Below are positions 27,385-35,731 of a stretch of 64,000 nt of DNA, piece by piece. A program made the translations under genes and the position numbers. How positions within the stretch are numbered: position 1 is the first letter of the stretch; every line of letters begins with the position of its first letter. Below the pieces are notes generated by a model, which saw only the letters and a program-made list of their open reading frames with translations, was not told the DNA's origin and searched no databases. The stretch is from Bacteroidota bacterium (GTDB taxonomy: Bacteria > Bacteroidota > Bacteroidia > Flavobacteriales_D > Crocinitomicaceae), in assembly GCA_016192075.1 (NCBI GenBank), contig JACPUU010000013.1, forward strand, positions 62,001-126,000, read 5' to 3'.

Positions 27385-28094
27385 TGTCTTTTGAAAATGA
27401 CCCTATAGGACTTGCTATTCAGGAGTTTGAGCGCACCGGAAAAAACGCTGAAATTACAGTTTCGTCTGACCTCTGTGAAGACGATGTAATTCCGGTTGCA
27501 CATTTTTTCAGAACCTATGATGAAATGCCTGAACTTGAACAGCGGGCACTTGCACTTTGTACCGGTTCTGTGCTTGATGTTGGAGCCGGTGCCGGTTGTC
27601 ACTCTGCCTACCTGCTGCAAAAAAAACTGATACCGGAGGCCATTGATGTTTCAAAAGGTGCTGTCGGGTTTATGACACAATCAGGTATTAATGCTTCACA
27701 AAAAACCATATTTGAACTGCACGGCAAACAATTTGACACCATTCTTTTACTCATGAATGGTATTGGTCTTGCCGGCTCTATGGCAGCGCTGCCTGAATTT
27801 CTGACACAACTCAAAAAATTGCTGAACCCGGGTGGAAAAATTTTGTGCGATTCAACAGACATTTCATACCTCTATGCTGAAGAAGACGGATCGTTGTGGA
27901 TTAACCTGAACGACACCTATTACGGTGAAATGCAATTTAACATGACTTACCAAAATACCAGCACCGGATGGTTTCCCTGGCTTTATATTGATTTTGAAAA
28001 CCTCTGTGAACAGGCATCCCTGGTTGGATTGAACTGCACACTGCTTTTTGAAGGAGAAAACAATCACTACTTGGTTTCACTTGAACACAGCTAA
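27384..28094 (+). CDS. SAM-dependent methyltransferase (class I)
   Basis: 236 residues. Motif I of class I methyltransferases is GSVLDVGAGAGCHSAYLL (about 65-82), with an acidic motif-II position in IDVSKGAVGFM and a later TILLLMNGIGLAG segment in the motif-III/post region. The substrate is not apparent. The gene overlaps its upstream neighbour by one base and precedes the TraB-family lipoprotein by 13 bp, so all three are probably one transcript. Confidence 0.8.
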   Translation: MSFENDPIGLAIQEFERTGKNAEITVSSDLCEDDVIPVAHFFRTYDEMPELEQRALALCTGSVLDVGAGAGCHSAYLLQKKLIPEAIDVSKGAVGFMTQSGINASQKTIFELHGKQFDTILLLMNGIGLAGSMAALPEFLTQLKKLLNPGGKILCDSTDISYLYAEEDGSLWINLNDTYYGEMQFNMTYQNTSTGWFPWLYIDFENLCEQASLVGLNCTLLFEGENNHYLVSLEHS

Positions 28095-28107
28095 ACGTTA
28101 ACGTCCT

Positions 28108-28989
28108 ATGAACTTAAAAAAACAAATCCTCTTTCTGTCTGCAATGTTCATGGCGGTGGTGTCATGCTCAGCCGATGTGGAAGTGGAAGATGGCAATTCA
28201 CTGTTATGGAAAATTGAAGGAAACGGTTGTAAACCGTCTTACATATTTGGCACCATGCACATGATTGAAGAAGAGTATTTCAACATGTCTGAGGCACTGA
28301 TTGAAAAAATAAAAACGAGCGATGCCATTATTATGGAGGTGGGTGGTATGCCCAACCCGATTGATGCCATGAATATGATGATGCTTGACAGCGGAACCGT
28401 TCATGATTTTTTCACCAAAGAACAAATGGCCACGCTGCTTGAATTTATGGATAAAGAACTGAAAACAGATCCGGAAACCTTTCATGCCGTTTACAGCAAC
28501 ATGAAACCTTTTTTAATTCTGCAGGCCATTTCGCAGGGCTTCTTTTCAGAAAATGCGGTGTCGTATGACCTTAACATTATGGCTATTGCCAAACAAAACA
28601 ACATTCCCCTAATAGGGCTTGAAACCATTGAAGAACAGCTGAGCTTTTTTGACGCCATTCCGCCGGCAGAAATGGCTGATCTTATCATGCAGTCTGTTGA
28701 AAATTTTGACGACGAAAAAAAGGAAACTCAAAAACTGATGAAGATTTATGCCGAACAAAACGTTGAGAAAATGATACCGGTAATGAAAAAACAGTCACCT
28801 GAGTTTATGAAGTTTGAAGATATTTTTCTAACCAACAGAAACAAGAACTGGATTCCTAAACTCAAAGAAGAAATGGCTTCTAAACATTGTTTTGTAGCGG
28901 TAGGCGCAGCGCACCTTTTTGGAGAAAACGGAATTTTAAAATTGCTTGAGAACGAAGGTTACACCGTTACGGCTGTTTCCACCAATTAA
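28108..28989 (+). CDS. TraB/GumN family lipoprotein
   Basis: 293 residues with lipobox VVSC, lipidated Cys20. The TraB/GumN (Tiki-like) fold is shown by IFGTMHMIEEEY near residue 47 and a matching VGAAHLFGENGILKLL near the C-terminus; the paired GxxH motifs are the conserved metal-binding or active-site candidates. Tiki-family relatives act as metalloproteases in animals, but enzymatic activity is unproven for bacterial GumN proteins. Expected location is the periplasmic face of a membrane. It is last in the operon. Confidence 0.85.
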   Translation: MNLKKQILFLSAMFMAVVSCSADVEVEDGNSLLWKIEGNGCKPSYIFGTMHMIEEEYFNMSEALIEKIKTSDAIIMEVGGMPNPIDAMNMMMLDSGTVHDFFTKEQMATLLEFMDKELKTDPETFHAVYSNMKPFLILQAISQGFFSENAVSYDLNIMAIAKQNNIPLIGLETIEEQLSFFDAIPPAEMADLIMQSVENFDDEKKETQKLMKIYAEQNVEKMIPVMKKQSPEFMKFEDIFLTNRNKNWIPKLKEEMASKHCFVAVGAAHLFGENGILKLLENEGYTVTAVSTN

Positions 28990-29004
28990 CCCGGCGCGGT
29001 TTTG

Positions 29005-29841
29005 CTAATACTCGTGCAGAATCAATACCGGAATTTCACTGTGAAGAACCAGTTTTTTGGTCAGGCTGCGATGAAAAATACGCTCCCACATTGAATAGTG
29101 ACGTGTTACTGCAACCAGCAAATCACAATGATGCTTTTCTGCAAATTCAAACAAAGCCTCTTCTGTATTCACTGCCTCTACGTAGTGGAAAGTATGTTTG
29201 GAATCTTTAAGCAACCCGGTTAGTTTTAATTCTTCAATATTTTTAATGTGTGATCCCGAAGGTCTTTGGGCGTTGAAATGCACCAGGTGCACATAAGGTT
29301 GAAATACGTCTACCAAAGTAAGTAATGGTGACAGGTAACTGGCAACATTGTTGGTAAAGTGAAAGTCTGAGGCAAAAACCACTTCACTGATATTGTATGA
29401 CCGGTGACCTTTTGGAATAACCAAAACCGGGCATTTAACCGTATTGATAACATGTGATGCCACACTCCCCAAAACGGCATTGGCCGAGTCGGTATTACCC
29501 TTGGTACCCATCACAATCAGGTCTATTTTTTTGTCATCTACCGTTCGCTGAATCCAATCCACGGCGGTACCAAATTCAAGAATTCCATGAATTTTGACAT
29601 CTGCATATTCTGATTTAAGCTCAGTCAGATACCTGTTCAGTTTTTTGCCTTCATTGTGCTTAATGTCATCTGCAATTACAATACTTTCAGCAATACCTAC
29701 AACGGGTAGTCCGAATGAATGAAAGAGAAACAACTCTGCTCCCAGTTCTTTTGCCAGGGAAGCAGCCATTTGTGCTGCTCTTTTAGCTGTTGGTGAATAG
29801 TCAACAGGTACTAATATTTTCTGAATAACAGGCCGGGTCAT
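29005..29841 (-). CDS. Universal stress protein with two Usp domains
   Basis: 278 residues from the ATG at 29841 (MTRPVIQKILVPVDYS). The frame extends to 29874, but a -7 element sits inside that extension at 29859-29866, so the shorter start is chosen. Two UspA domains (about 1-145 and 148-278) are fused. The first carries the ATP-binding motif GTKGNTDSANAVLGSVASHVI (G-2x-G-9x-G-S). Fused Usp genes are often induced with low oxygen or stress, and its position divergent from the cbb3 oxidase operon fits; an FNR-like site lies between them. Confidence 0.88.
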   Translation of the reverse strand: MTRPVIQKILVPVDYSPTAKRAAQMAASLAKELGAELFLFHSFGLPVVGIAESIVIADDIKHNEGKKLNRYLTELKSEYADVKIHGILEFGTAVDWIQRTVDDKKIDLIVMGTKGNTDSANAVLGSVASHVINTVKCPVLVIPKGHRSYNISEVVFASDFHFTNNVASYLSPLLTLVDVFQPYVHLVHFNAQRPSGSHIKNIEELKLTGLLKDSKHTFHYVEAVNTEEALFEFAEKHHCDLLVAVTRHYSMWERIFHRSLTKKLVLHSEIPVLILHEY

Positions 29842-29858
29842 ACACTTTTTATTTGATC

Positions 29859-29866
29859 CAAAGATA
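29859..29866 (-). promoter_or_regulatory. -7 promoter element of the Usp gene
   Basis: Minus-strand TATCTTTG matches TAnnTTTG, 17 bp upstream of the ATG at 29841. Confidence 0.45.
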
Positions 29867-29888
29867 TGGTACATGCCAACCTGGTTTT

Positions 29889-29902
29889 CTGACCCACATC
29901 AA
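29889..29902. promoter_or_regulatory. FNR/CRP-like inverted site between usp and cco
   Basis: ctgac-ccac-atcaa: the right half is the perfect FNR half-site ATCAA and the left half, CTGAC, differs from TTGAT at its first and last bases. Counting from the Usp -7 element, the centre lies at about -41, the class II activator position; it is about 100 bp upstream of the cco -7 element. A Crp/Fnr-type output domain exists in the window (40636-41697). Confidence 0.3.
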
Positions 29903-29989
29903 GTCACTGGATGACAGAGCTTTTTTAAGACATGATAAAAATCATACCGCAACGTGTCAGGTATCAATGGGACAACCAAAGCGCCAGCA

Positions 29990-29997
29990 TAGCTTTG
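29990..29997 (+). promoter_or_regulatory. -7 promoter element of the cco operon
   Basis: TAGCTTTG matches TAnnTTTG, 30 bp upstream of ccoS. It supports the ccoS ATG at 30028 rather than the ATG at 29932. Confidence 0.45.
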
Positions 29998-30027
29998 TGC
30001 AAGCATAATACCAAAACATCATCGTGT

Positions 30028-30216
30028 ATGGAAATCATTTTTCTCTTAATTGCAATCAGTATTGGCCTGGCGCTCTTCTTTCTCTTTTCCTTTTTATGGG
30101 CAACCAAAACAGGTCAGTTCGAAGACACTTATGGTCCTTCAGTTCGCATATTATTTGATGATGAGGACCTCGCAACAAAATCAATGTCAAACCAAAAATC
30201 TGAACAATGCAACTAG
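30028..30216 (+). CDS. ccoS: cbb3 oxidase maturation protein CcoS
   Basis: 62 residues from the ATG at 30028. A single N-terminal membrane helix (EIIFLLIAISIGLALFFLFSFLWA) is followed by the family motif KTGQFEDTYGPSVRILFDD. CcoS is required for assembly of the cbb3-type cytochrome oxidase (haem and copper insertion) and is short in all species. It overlaps ccoNO by 10 bp and is first in the operon. Confidence 0.9.
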   Translation: MEIIFLLIAISIGLALFFLFSFLWATKTGQFEDTYGPSVRILFDDEDLATKSMSNQKSEQCN

Positions 30217-32432
30217 AAAAATTCAGCTATGACAACCGCATTGTCCGGTTATTCCTCATTGCTACCGTAACGTGGGGAATTATCGGAATGCTTGTCGGAT
30301 TGTTTGCGGCCCTGGAGCTTATCTGGCCACAACTAAACTTCTTTTCGTTTCTTTCCTTTGGCCGTATCAGGCCGCTTCATACAAACGCGGTAATTTTTGC
30401 GTTTGTCGGAAACGGAATTTTTGCAGGAGTCTATTATTCCCTGCAGCGGCTACTTAAAGCACGCATGTTCTCAGACGTTTTGAGTAAAATCAATTTCTGG
30501 GGTTGGCAGTTGATTATTGTCTCAGCCGTTCTGACAATTCCGTTTGGTATGACCACCGGTAAAGAATATGCTGAGCTGGAATGGCCAATTGATATTGCCA
30601 TAGCATTAATGTGGGTGGTATTTGGTGTAAACATGTTTGGTACTATTCTGAAAAGAAGGGTTAAACACATGTATGTTGCCATTTGGTTTTACATAGCCAC
30701 CTTCGTTACCGTTGCGGTTTTGCACATTGTAAACTCTTTTGAAATGCCGGTGTCGTTCCTGAAAAGTTACAGCTGGTATGCCGGGGTTCAGGATGCATTG
30801 GTGCAATGGTGGTATGGTCACAACGCGGTGGCATTTTTCCTCACCACACCCTACCTGGGTCTCATGTACTACTTTGTTCCAAAAGCAGCCGGGCGTCCGG
30901 TTTATTCATACCGGCTTTCGATCATCCACTTCTGGGCACTCATCTTCATTTATATCTGGGCAGGCCCTCACCACTTGCTGTACTCATCACTGCCTGACTG
31001 GGCACAATCACTGGGCGTTGTTTTCTCAATTATGCTGATTTTCCCATCCTGGGGAGGTATGCTGAACGGGCTTTTAACGCTGAGAGGTGTGTGGGACAAA
31101 GTCCGTGATGACGCTGTTTTAAAATTCATGGTGGTTGCCATTACCTGCTACGGTATGGCCACGTTTGAAGGGCCAATGCTCTCCCTGAAAAATGTGAACT
31201 GGATTTCTCACTTTACAGATTGGACTGTTGCGCACGTTCACGTAGGCGGACTTGGCTGGAACGGTATGTTCACCTTTGGTATGGCATACTACCTGGTTCC
31301 AAAATTGTGGAGAACCAACCTCTACTCAAAATCATTGGCCAATGCCCATTTCTGGATTGCAACACTGGGTATTATTCTTTGGGTAATTCCAATGTACTGG
31401 GCCGGATTTACACAAGGGTTGATGTGGAAAGATTTTAACGGTGACGGTACACTTGCCCACCCTAACTTCCTTGAAACAGTAACCCAGTTGAGACCATTCT
31501 TTATGCTGCGTGCCCTTGGTGGTGCCATGTTTATTACCGGTGCTGTTATAATGGTAGTTAACCTGATTAAAACAGCAAGACAAGGCAGTTTTCTGGCAGA
31601 AGAAGCAGCAGAAGCACCTGCTTTGGTTAACCCTAAACAAGGACACACCGGAGAACACTGGCACGCTGTTATTGAGCGCCGTCCTATGAGATTTCTCGTA
31701 GTTGCCCTGGTTGCAATTCTGGTTGGTGGTATCGTGGAATTGATTCCAACATTTATGGTTGGTTCAAATGTTCCGAAAATTGCATCGGTACAACCTTATA
31801 CCCCACTCGAACTTGAAGGTCGTGATATCTATATCCGCGAAGGCTGTTACAACTGTCACTCACAGTGGGTGCGCCCTTTCCGCGATGAAGTAAAACGCTA
31901 TGGTGAATATTCCAAATCAGGTGAGTTTATTTATGACCACCCGTTCCAATGGGGATCTAAACGAACCGGACCTGACCTGCACCGTTCTGGTATCGGCAAT
32001 CCATTTGCCAGAAATGATGCCTGGCATTACAAACACTTGATTTTACCAACATCCGTTTCTGAAAATTCCATTATGCCGGCTTACCCGTGGCTGACAGAAA
32101 AGCTGGATGTTTCATCACTCAAATCTAAAATCAGTGCCATGCGTACAGTGGGCGTTCCTTATCCTGAAGGGTATGAAGAACAGGCGCTTGATGATTTGAA
32201 CAAACAAGCACAGGAAGTTTATGAAGCAGTAATAGCTGATCCGGATATTAAAAATGCACGGCCGGATATGGAAATTATTGCCTTGATTGCCTACCTGAAC
32301 AGACTTGGATCTGATATTCATAAAGGAAAAACAGAAGAAGCAGTGGTTGAGCCAGCTGCAGAACCAATTGTTGAACCGGTTGATACCGCCGCTGCTCCGG
32401 TTGCGGCTGATACCACTAAAACTGAGAACTAA
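30207..32432 (+). CDS. ccoNO: cbb3-type cytochrome c oxidase fused subunits I and II (CcoN-CcoO)
   Basis: 741 residues. Residues about 1-460 are the CcoN haem-copper oxidase core with candidate haem/copper ligands His58, His205, His255-His256 (GPHHLLY) and His343/His345 (VAHVHVGGLG), and about twelve membrane helices. After a linker, a membrane anchor (about 495-520) and the CcoO cytochrome c domain follow, with the haem motif CYNCH at 547-551 and WGSKRTGPDLHRSG. Most bacteria have separate ccoN and ccoO; the fusion is common in Bacteroidota. The enzyme reduces O2 with high affinity and pumps protons. The C-terminal tail is rich in Glu, Pro and Ala. It overlaps ccoQ by one base. Confidence 0.95.
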   Translation: MQLEKFSYDNRIVRLFLIATVTWGIIGMLVGLFAALELIWPQLNFFSFLSFGRIRPLHTNAVIFAFVGNGIFAGVYYSLQRLLKARMFSDVLSKINFWGWQLIIVSAVLTIPFGMTTGKEYAELEWPIDIAIALMWVVFGVNMFGTILKRRVKHMYVAIWFYIATFVTVAVLHIVNSFEMPVSFLKSYSWYAGVQDALVQWWYGHNAVAFFLTTPYLGLMYYFVPKAAGRPVYSYRLSIIHFWALIFIYIWAGPHHLLYSSLPDWAQSLGVVFSIMLIFPSWGGMLNGLLTLRGVWDKVRDDAVLKFMVVAITCYGMATFEGPMLSLKNVNWISHFTDWTVAHVHVGGLGWNGMFTFGMAYYLVPKLWRTNLYSKSLANAHFWIATLGIILWVIPMYWAGFTQGLMWKDFNGDGTLAHPNFLETVTQLRPFFMLRALGGAMFITGAVIMVVNLIKTARQGSFLAEEAAEAPALVNPKQGHTGEHWHAVIERRPMRFLVVALVAILVGGIVELIPTFMVGSNVPKIASVQPYTPLELEGRDIYIREGCYNCHSQWVRPFRDEVKRYGEYSKSGEFIYDHPFQWGSKRTGPDLHRSGIGNPFARNDAWHYKHLILPTSVSENSIMPAYPWLTEKLDVSSLKSKISAMRTVGVPYPEGYEEQALDDLNKQAQEVYEAVIADPDIKNARPDMEIIALIAYLNRLGSDIHKGKTEEAVVEPAAEPIVEPVDTAAAPVAADTTKTEN

Positions 32433-32602
32433 TGTTAAGCTATATTAAAGGAAATCTCACCAGTATTGATGGAATTGAAATATTTCCAATTATCTCACTG
32501 GTCATCTTTTTCTCGTTTTTTGTTGGACTTGGAATTTATGTTCTGAGAACTGACCGCAAAAAAATTGAGGAACTTAAACAAATGCCGTTAGACGAAGAAT
32601 AA
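32432..32602 (+). CDS. ccoQ: cbb3 oxidase small subunit CcoQ-like
   Basis: 56 residues, starting at an ATG that overlaps the ccoNO stop by one base (TAATG). One membrane helix (IFPIISLVIFFSFFVGLGIYVL) is followed by a charged tail TDRKKIEELKQMPLDEE. Position between ccoO and ccoP, length and the helix-plus-basic/acidic-tail layout match CcoQ, which stabilises the CcoNOP complex. Sequence identity in CcoQ is low, so the name rests mainly on context. Confidence 0.82.
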   Translation: MLSYIKGNLTSIDGIEIFPIISLVIFFSFFVGLGIYVLRTDRKKIEELKQMPLDEE

Positions 32603-32616
32603 TAAAAAGCCGGATT

Positions 32617-33693
32617 ATGAAAAGTTTAATTAAATACCTCAAACCTGCACTTACCCTATTTCTGGTTTTAGCAGGCACCAGCCTCATGTCACAACAAACC
32701 GCTGTGGTGGCTGAAGAAATAGACAGACCTATTTACGAAGACCTGGGCATGTCACCTACCGCGCTTGCATCCATCATGCTTATTTTTACAGCCGTTCTGG
32801 TTGGATTTGTGATAAGCCTGGCTGGTTCTGCCAGAAATATTCTGGAGTACAAACAGTCAAAAATGAAAAACGGACTGAAAACCATTCTGGTACTGGCCGG
32901 CGTTTTTATGGCACCTGAGCTTTTTGCTGCGGATGCTGCTGCCGCTCCGTCTCAATATTTGATTTCATTTCCTGACTCTGCTTTCTGGACCTTTTTTACC
33001 CTGGACATCATTCTGGTAATGGTTATTTTATACCTGGGCGGAATTATTCGCGGTGTGCTGTCTGAATACAAAGTACCTTCAAAAATCAACGTATTTGCCC
33101 GGTGGAATAAAACCATGACAGATGCTGTTCCAATGGAAGAAGAAAGTTCTATTTTGCTGGATCATGATTACGATGGCATCAAGGAATTGGATAACAACCT
33201 GCCACCGTGGTGGAAATACGGCTTTTACATTACCATTGTATGGGCTGTTGGTTACTTATTCTATTACAACATTTTCAACTTTGGACCGCTGCAGGAACAG
33301 GAATACCTGGCAGCTATGGAAGAGGGAGACCGGGAAGTGGCTGAATACAAAAAAGCACACCCTGTTTTAATCAATGCTGACAATGTAACCGCTTTGGAAG
33401 ATGATGCATCTATAGCAAAAGGACAAAATGTTTACACAACCTATTGCCAAACCTGTCACATGGAAAAAGGCCGCGGCGGTGCCGGACCAAACCTGACTGA
33501 CAACACCTGGATTTACGGCGGCGACATCAAAACCGTTTTTACAACCGTGTCAGAAGGAACAAAAAACGGAATGGCTATCTGGAAAGACATTATCAGTGCT
33601 GAAGAAATTCAGGCAGTATCCAGTTACATTCTCAGGCTTGAACCGGTATTACCCCCTGAAGGGAAATTACCGGAAGGAAAGATTGTTGAATAA
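32617..33693 (+). CDS. ccoP: cbb3-type cytochrome c oxidase subunit III (CcoP) with extended N-terminus
   Basis: 358 residues. There is an N-terminal hydrophobic segment, then helices near 50-70, 85-105, 120-145 and 203-220, and a C-terminal cytochrome c domain with the haem motif CQTCH at 277-281. CcoP of proteobacteria has two haem-c domains; this one has a single motif. The N-terminal ~170 residues exceed the usual CcoP N-terminus, as in Bacteroidota homologues. It feeds electrons from soluble cytochrome c into CcoO. Starts 14 bp after ccoQ. Confidence 0.9.
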   Translation: MKSLIKYLKPALTLFLVLAGTSLMSQQTAVVAEEIDRPIYEDLGMSPTALASIMLIFTAVLVGFVISLAGSARNILEYKQSKMKNGLKTILVLAGVFMAPELFAADAAAAPSQYLISFPDSAFWTFFTLDIILVMVILYLGGIIRGVLSEYKVPSKINVFARWNKTMTDAVPMEEESSILLDHDYDGIKELDNNLPPWWKYGFYITIVWAVGYLFYYNIFNFGPLQEQEYLAAMEEGDREVAEYKKAHPVLINADNVTALEDDASIAKGQNVYTTYCQTCHMEKGRGGAGPNLTDNTWIYGGDIKTVFTTVSEGTKNGMAIWKDIISAEEIQAVSSYILRLEPVLPPEGKLPEGKIVE

Positions 33694-33724
33694 TAGCTTT
33701 GTCAAATACCAGAAAATATCATGG

Positions 33725-33760
33725 AAGAGTGTGTCAAAAATCACACTCTTCTTCTGTTTA
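33725..33760 (+). terminator. Terminator-like hairpin between ccoP and ccoG
   Basis: aagagtgtg (33725-33733) and cacactctt (33742-33750) form a perfect 9-bp stem with an 8-base loop, followed by the T-rich cttctgttta. It may partly end the structural-subunit transcript. A near-consensus -7 element, GACCTTTG, follows at 33767-33774. Confidence 0.55.
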
Positions 33761-33798
33761 AGGACCGACCTTTGTAGTGCACCTATTTACAACGTATC

Positions 33799-35205
33799 AT
33801 GACCCACGACGAACAGCGATTTGATCAATTCAGAGACAAAATTTCTACCGTAGACGAAAAGGGAAAACGCATTTGGGTATTCCCCAAAAAACAAGTTGGA
33901 AAATACTTTAACCGCAGGCAGATTTTTGCTTATTCCCTGCTTGCCCTTTTATTAGCAGGCCCGTTCATTAAAATTAGTGGTGAGCCACTTTTGATGATCA
34001 ATATCATTGAACGAAAGTTTGTCATTTTCGGGCAAATCTTCTGGCCTGAAGACATCTTTCTGTTTGCCTTTGGTATGATTGCCTTTGTAATTCTGGTAAT
34101 TGTATTTACCGTTGTTTTTGGCCGTTTGTTCTGCGGCTGGGCATGCCCCCAGACCATTTTTATGGAATTTATTTTCAGGCGCATTGAATATTGGGTTGAC
34201 GGAGACTGGAATCAGCAAAAACAACTGGACAAAATGCCCTGGAATGGACACAAAATTTTCAAACGCACCCTCAAGTGGTCTCTTTTCTGGCTGGTTTCAT
34301 TTGTCATTGCCAACATTTTTCTCGCCTACATTATTGGCAGCGACGGGTTAAAAGATATTATCATTGATGACCCCAAAAATCACATTGGCGGGTTAACTGC
34401 CATTGTTGTTTTCACCACCATTTTTTTCGCTGTCTTTGCCTGGTTCAGAGAACAGGTTTGTATTGCCGTTTGCCCTTACGGACGGTTACAGGGAGTTTTG
34501 CTGGACAAACATTCTGTATTGGTTGCATACGACCATGTGCGTGGTGAAAAGCGTGCAAAATTCAAAAAAGGAGAAGACCGCAAGGCTGCCGGAAAAGGTG
34601 ATTGCATTGATTGCCACCAATGTGTAAATGTGTGCCCCACCGGTATTGACATTCGCAACGGTACGCAGCTTGAATGCATTAACTGCACCTTGTGTATGGA
34701 TGCCTGTGATCAGATGATGGATGGTGTTGGTTTGAAAAAAGGATTAATCCGGTATGATTCAGAAAGCAGTATCCGCACCGGCGAATCCTGGAAAATTACC
34801 CGGCGCGCCAAAGCTTATATTGCGCTGATGATTGCCATTGTAGGCTTACTGACCACATTGCTGCTCACCCGGTCTGAAATTGACACAACCATTCTGCGTA
34901 TACGCGGCACATCGTATCAGCATATTGATGAAGACACTTACAGTAACATTTACGAAGTAACCATTACCAACAAAACAAATCAGGTACACGATGTTACGTT
35001 TAAGGTATTGAGCGGAAATGCAGAGGTGGAATTGATTGGCGGGCACCTGCAGCTCAAAGAAGGGGAACAGGTTAAACGCAACCTGCTGGTAAAAATGGAT
35101 GACAAAAACGTAACCGGACCAAAAACAGACGTACTGATTGGAATATATTCAGGTGACCGGCTGGTAGATAAAGAAGAAATCAGCTTTAGCGGTCCCGGAT
35201 TTTAA
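33799..35205 (+). CDS. ccoG: Cytochrome c oxidase accessory protein CcoG (FixG/RdxA)
   Basis: 468 residues with several membrane helices and ferredoxin-type cysteine clusters: Cys112/Cys116 (FCGWACPQT), Cys269/272/275/279 (CIDCHQCVNVC) and Cys293/296/299/303 (CINCTLCMDAC), so two [4Fe-4S] clusters are expected. The C-terminus is the FixG-type beta domain. CcoG is a membrane cupric reductase that supplies copper for cbb3 assembly. It follows the structural genes in the same direction. Confidence 0.93.
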   Translation: MTHDEQRFDQFRDKISTVDEKGKRIWVFPKKQVGKYFNRRQIFAYSLLALLLAGPFIKISGEPLLMINIIERKFVIFGQIFWPEDIFLFAFGMIAFVILVIVFTVVFGRLFCGWACPQTIFMEFIFRRIEYWVDGDWNQQKQLDKMPWNGHKIFKRTLKWSLFWLVSFVIANIFLAYIIGSDGLKDIIIDDPKNHIGGLTAIVVFTTIFFAVFAWFREQVCIAVCPYGRLQGVLLDKHSVLVAYDHVRGEKRAKFKKGEDRKAAGKGDCIDCHQCVNVCPTGIDIRNGTQLECINCTLCMDACDQMMDGVGLKKGLIRYDSESSIRTGESWKITRRAKAYIALMIAIVGLLTTLLLTRSEIDTTILRIRGTSYQHIDEDTYSNIYEVTITNKTNQVHDVTFKVLSGNAEVELIGGHLQLKEGEQVKRNLLVKMDDKNVTGPKTDVLIGIYSGDRLVDKEEISFSGPGF

Positions 35206-35296
35206 AAAAGAAAATGAAAATCAGGGGCACCGGATGCACGGGCGATAACCCTGAAATGAAACAAAACTAAAAGTGTATTAACCTAAAATCAATGTT

Positions 35297-35728
35297 ATGA
35301 ACTGGGGAAAAGGAATAACCATTTTTATGATTGCTTTTATGGCTTTCATTGTGTCTATGGTTTATTACGCGTTTACCATGAATGCTGATTTGGTACGTGA
35401 TGATTATTATGAAAACGAACGCAAATACGACGACGAAAAAGAAAGTAAATTCAACTATTCAACCCTGAATGAAAGCGTTACTTTAACGCAGCAGGAAGAA
35501 GGGGTTGTGCTTCAGTTTCCGGAAAGTGTATCACTCCAATCAGAAGGCAAAATTGTTTTTTACCGGCCTGATCAAAAAAAATACGATCGCGAATTTGACT
35601 TGAAAATTAATGAAAAGCATTGCCAGGTGCTGGACTATACCAACTTCAAAGAAGGGTATTACGATGTAACCATTCAATGGAGTGACGCCGGCAAATCTTA
35701 CATCTGTGAAAACAACATTCAGTTTTAG
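35297..35728 (+). CDS. ccoH: CcoH/FixH family oxidase assembly protein
   Basis: 143 residues: an N-terminal membrane helix (GITIFMIAFMAFIVSMVYYAFT), then the motif NADLVRDDYYENERKYDDEK and a C-terminal beta domain, all typical of FixH. It is needed for stable assembly of cbb3 oxidase. The 91 bp before it contain no gene of note. The next gene starts 4 bp after its stop. Confidence 0.88.
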   Translation: MNWGKGITIFMIAFMAFIVSMVYYAFTMNADLVRDDYYENERKYDDEKESKFNYSTLNESVTLTQQEEGVVLQFPESVSLQSEGKIVFYRPDQKKYDREFDLKINEKHCQVLDYTNFKEGYYDVTIQWSDAGKSYICENNIQF

Positions 35729-35731
35729 GGT

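Noticed and set aside
35206-35296. 18-codon open frame and tcaggg/ccctga hairpin between ccoG and ccoH
   Set aside because: Too short and unsupported to call as gene or terminator.
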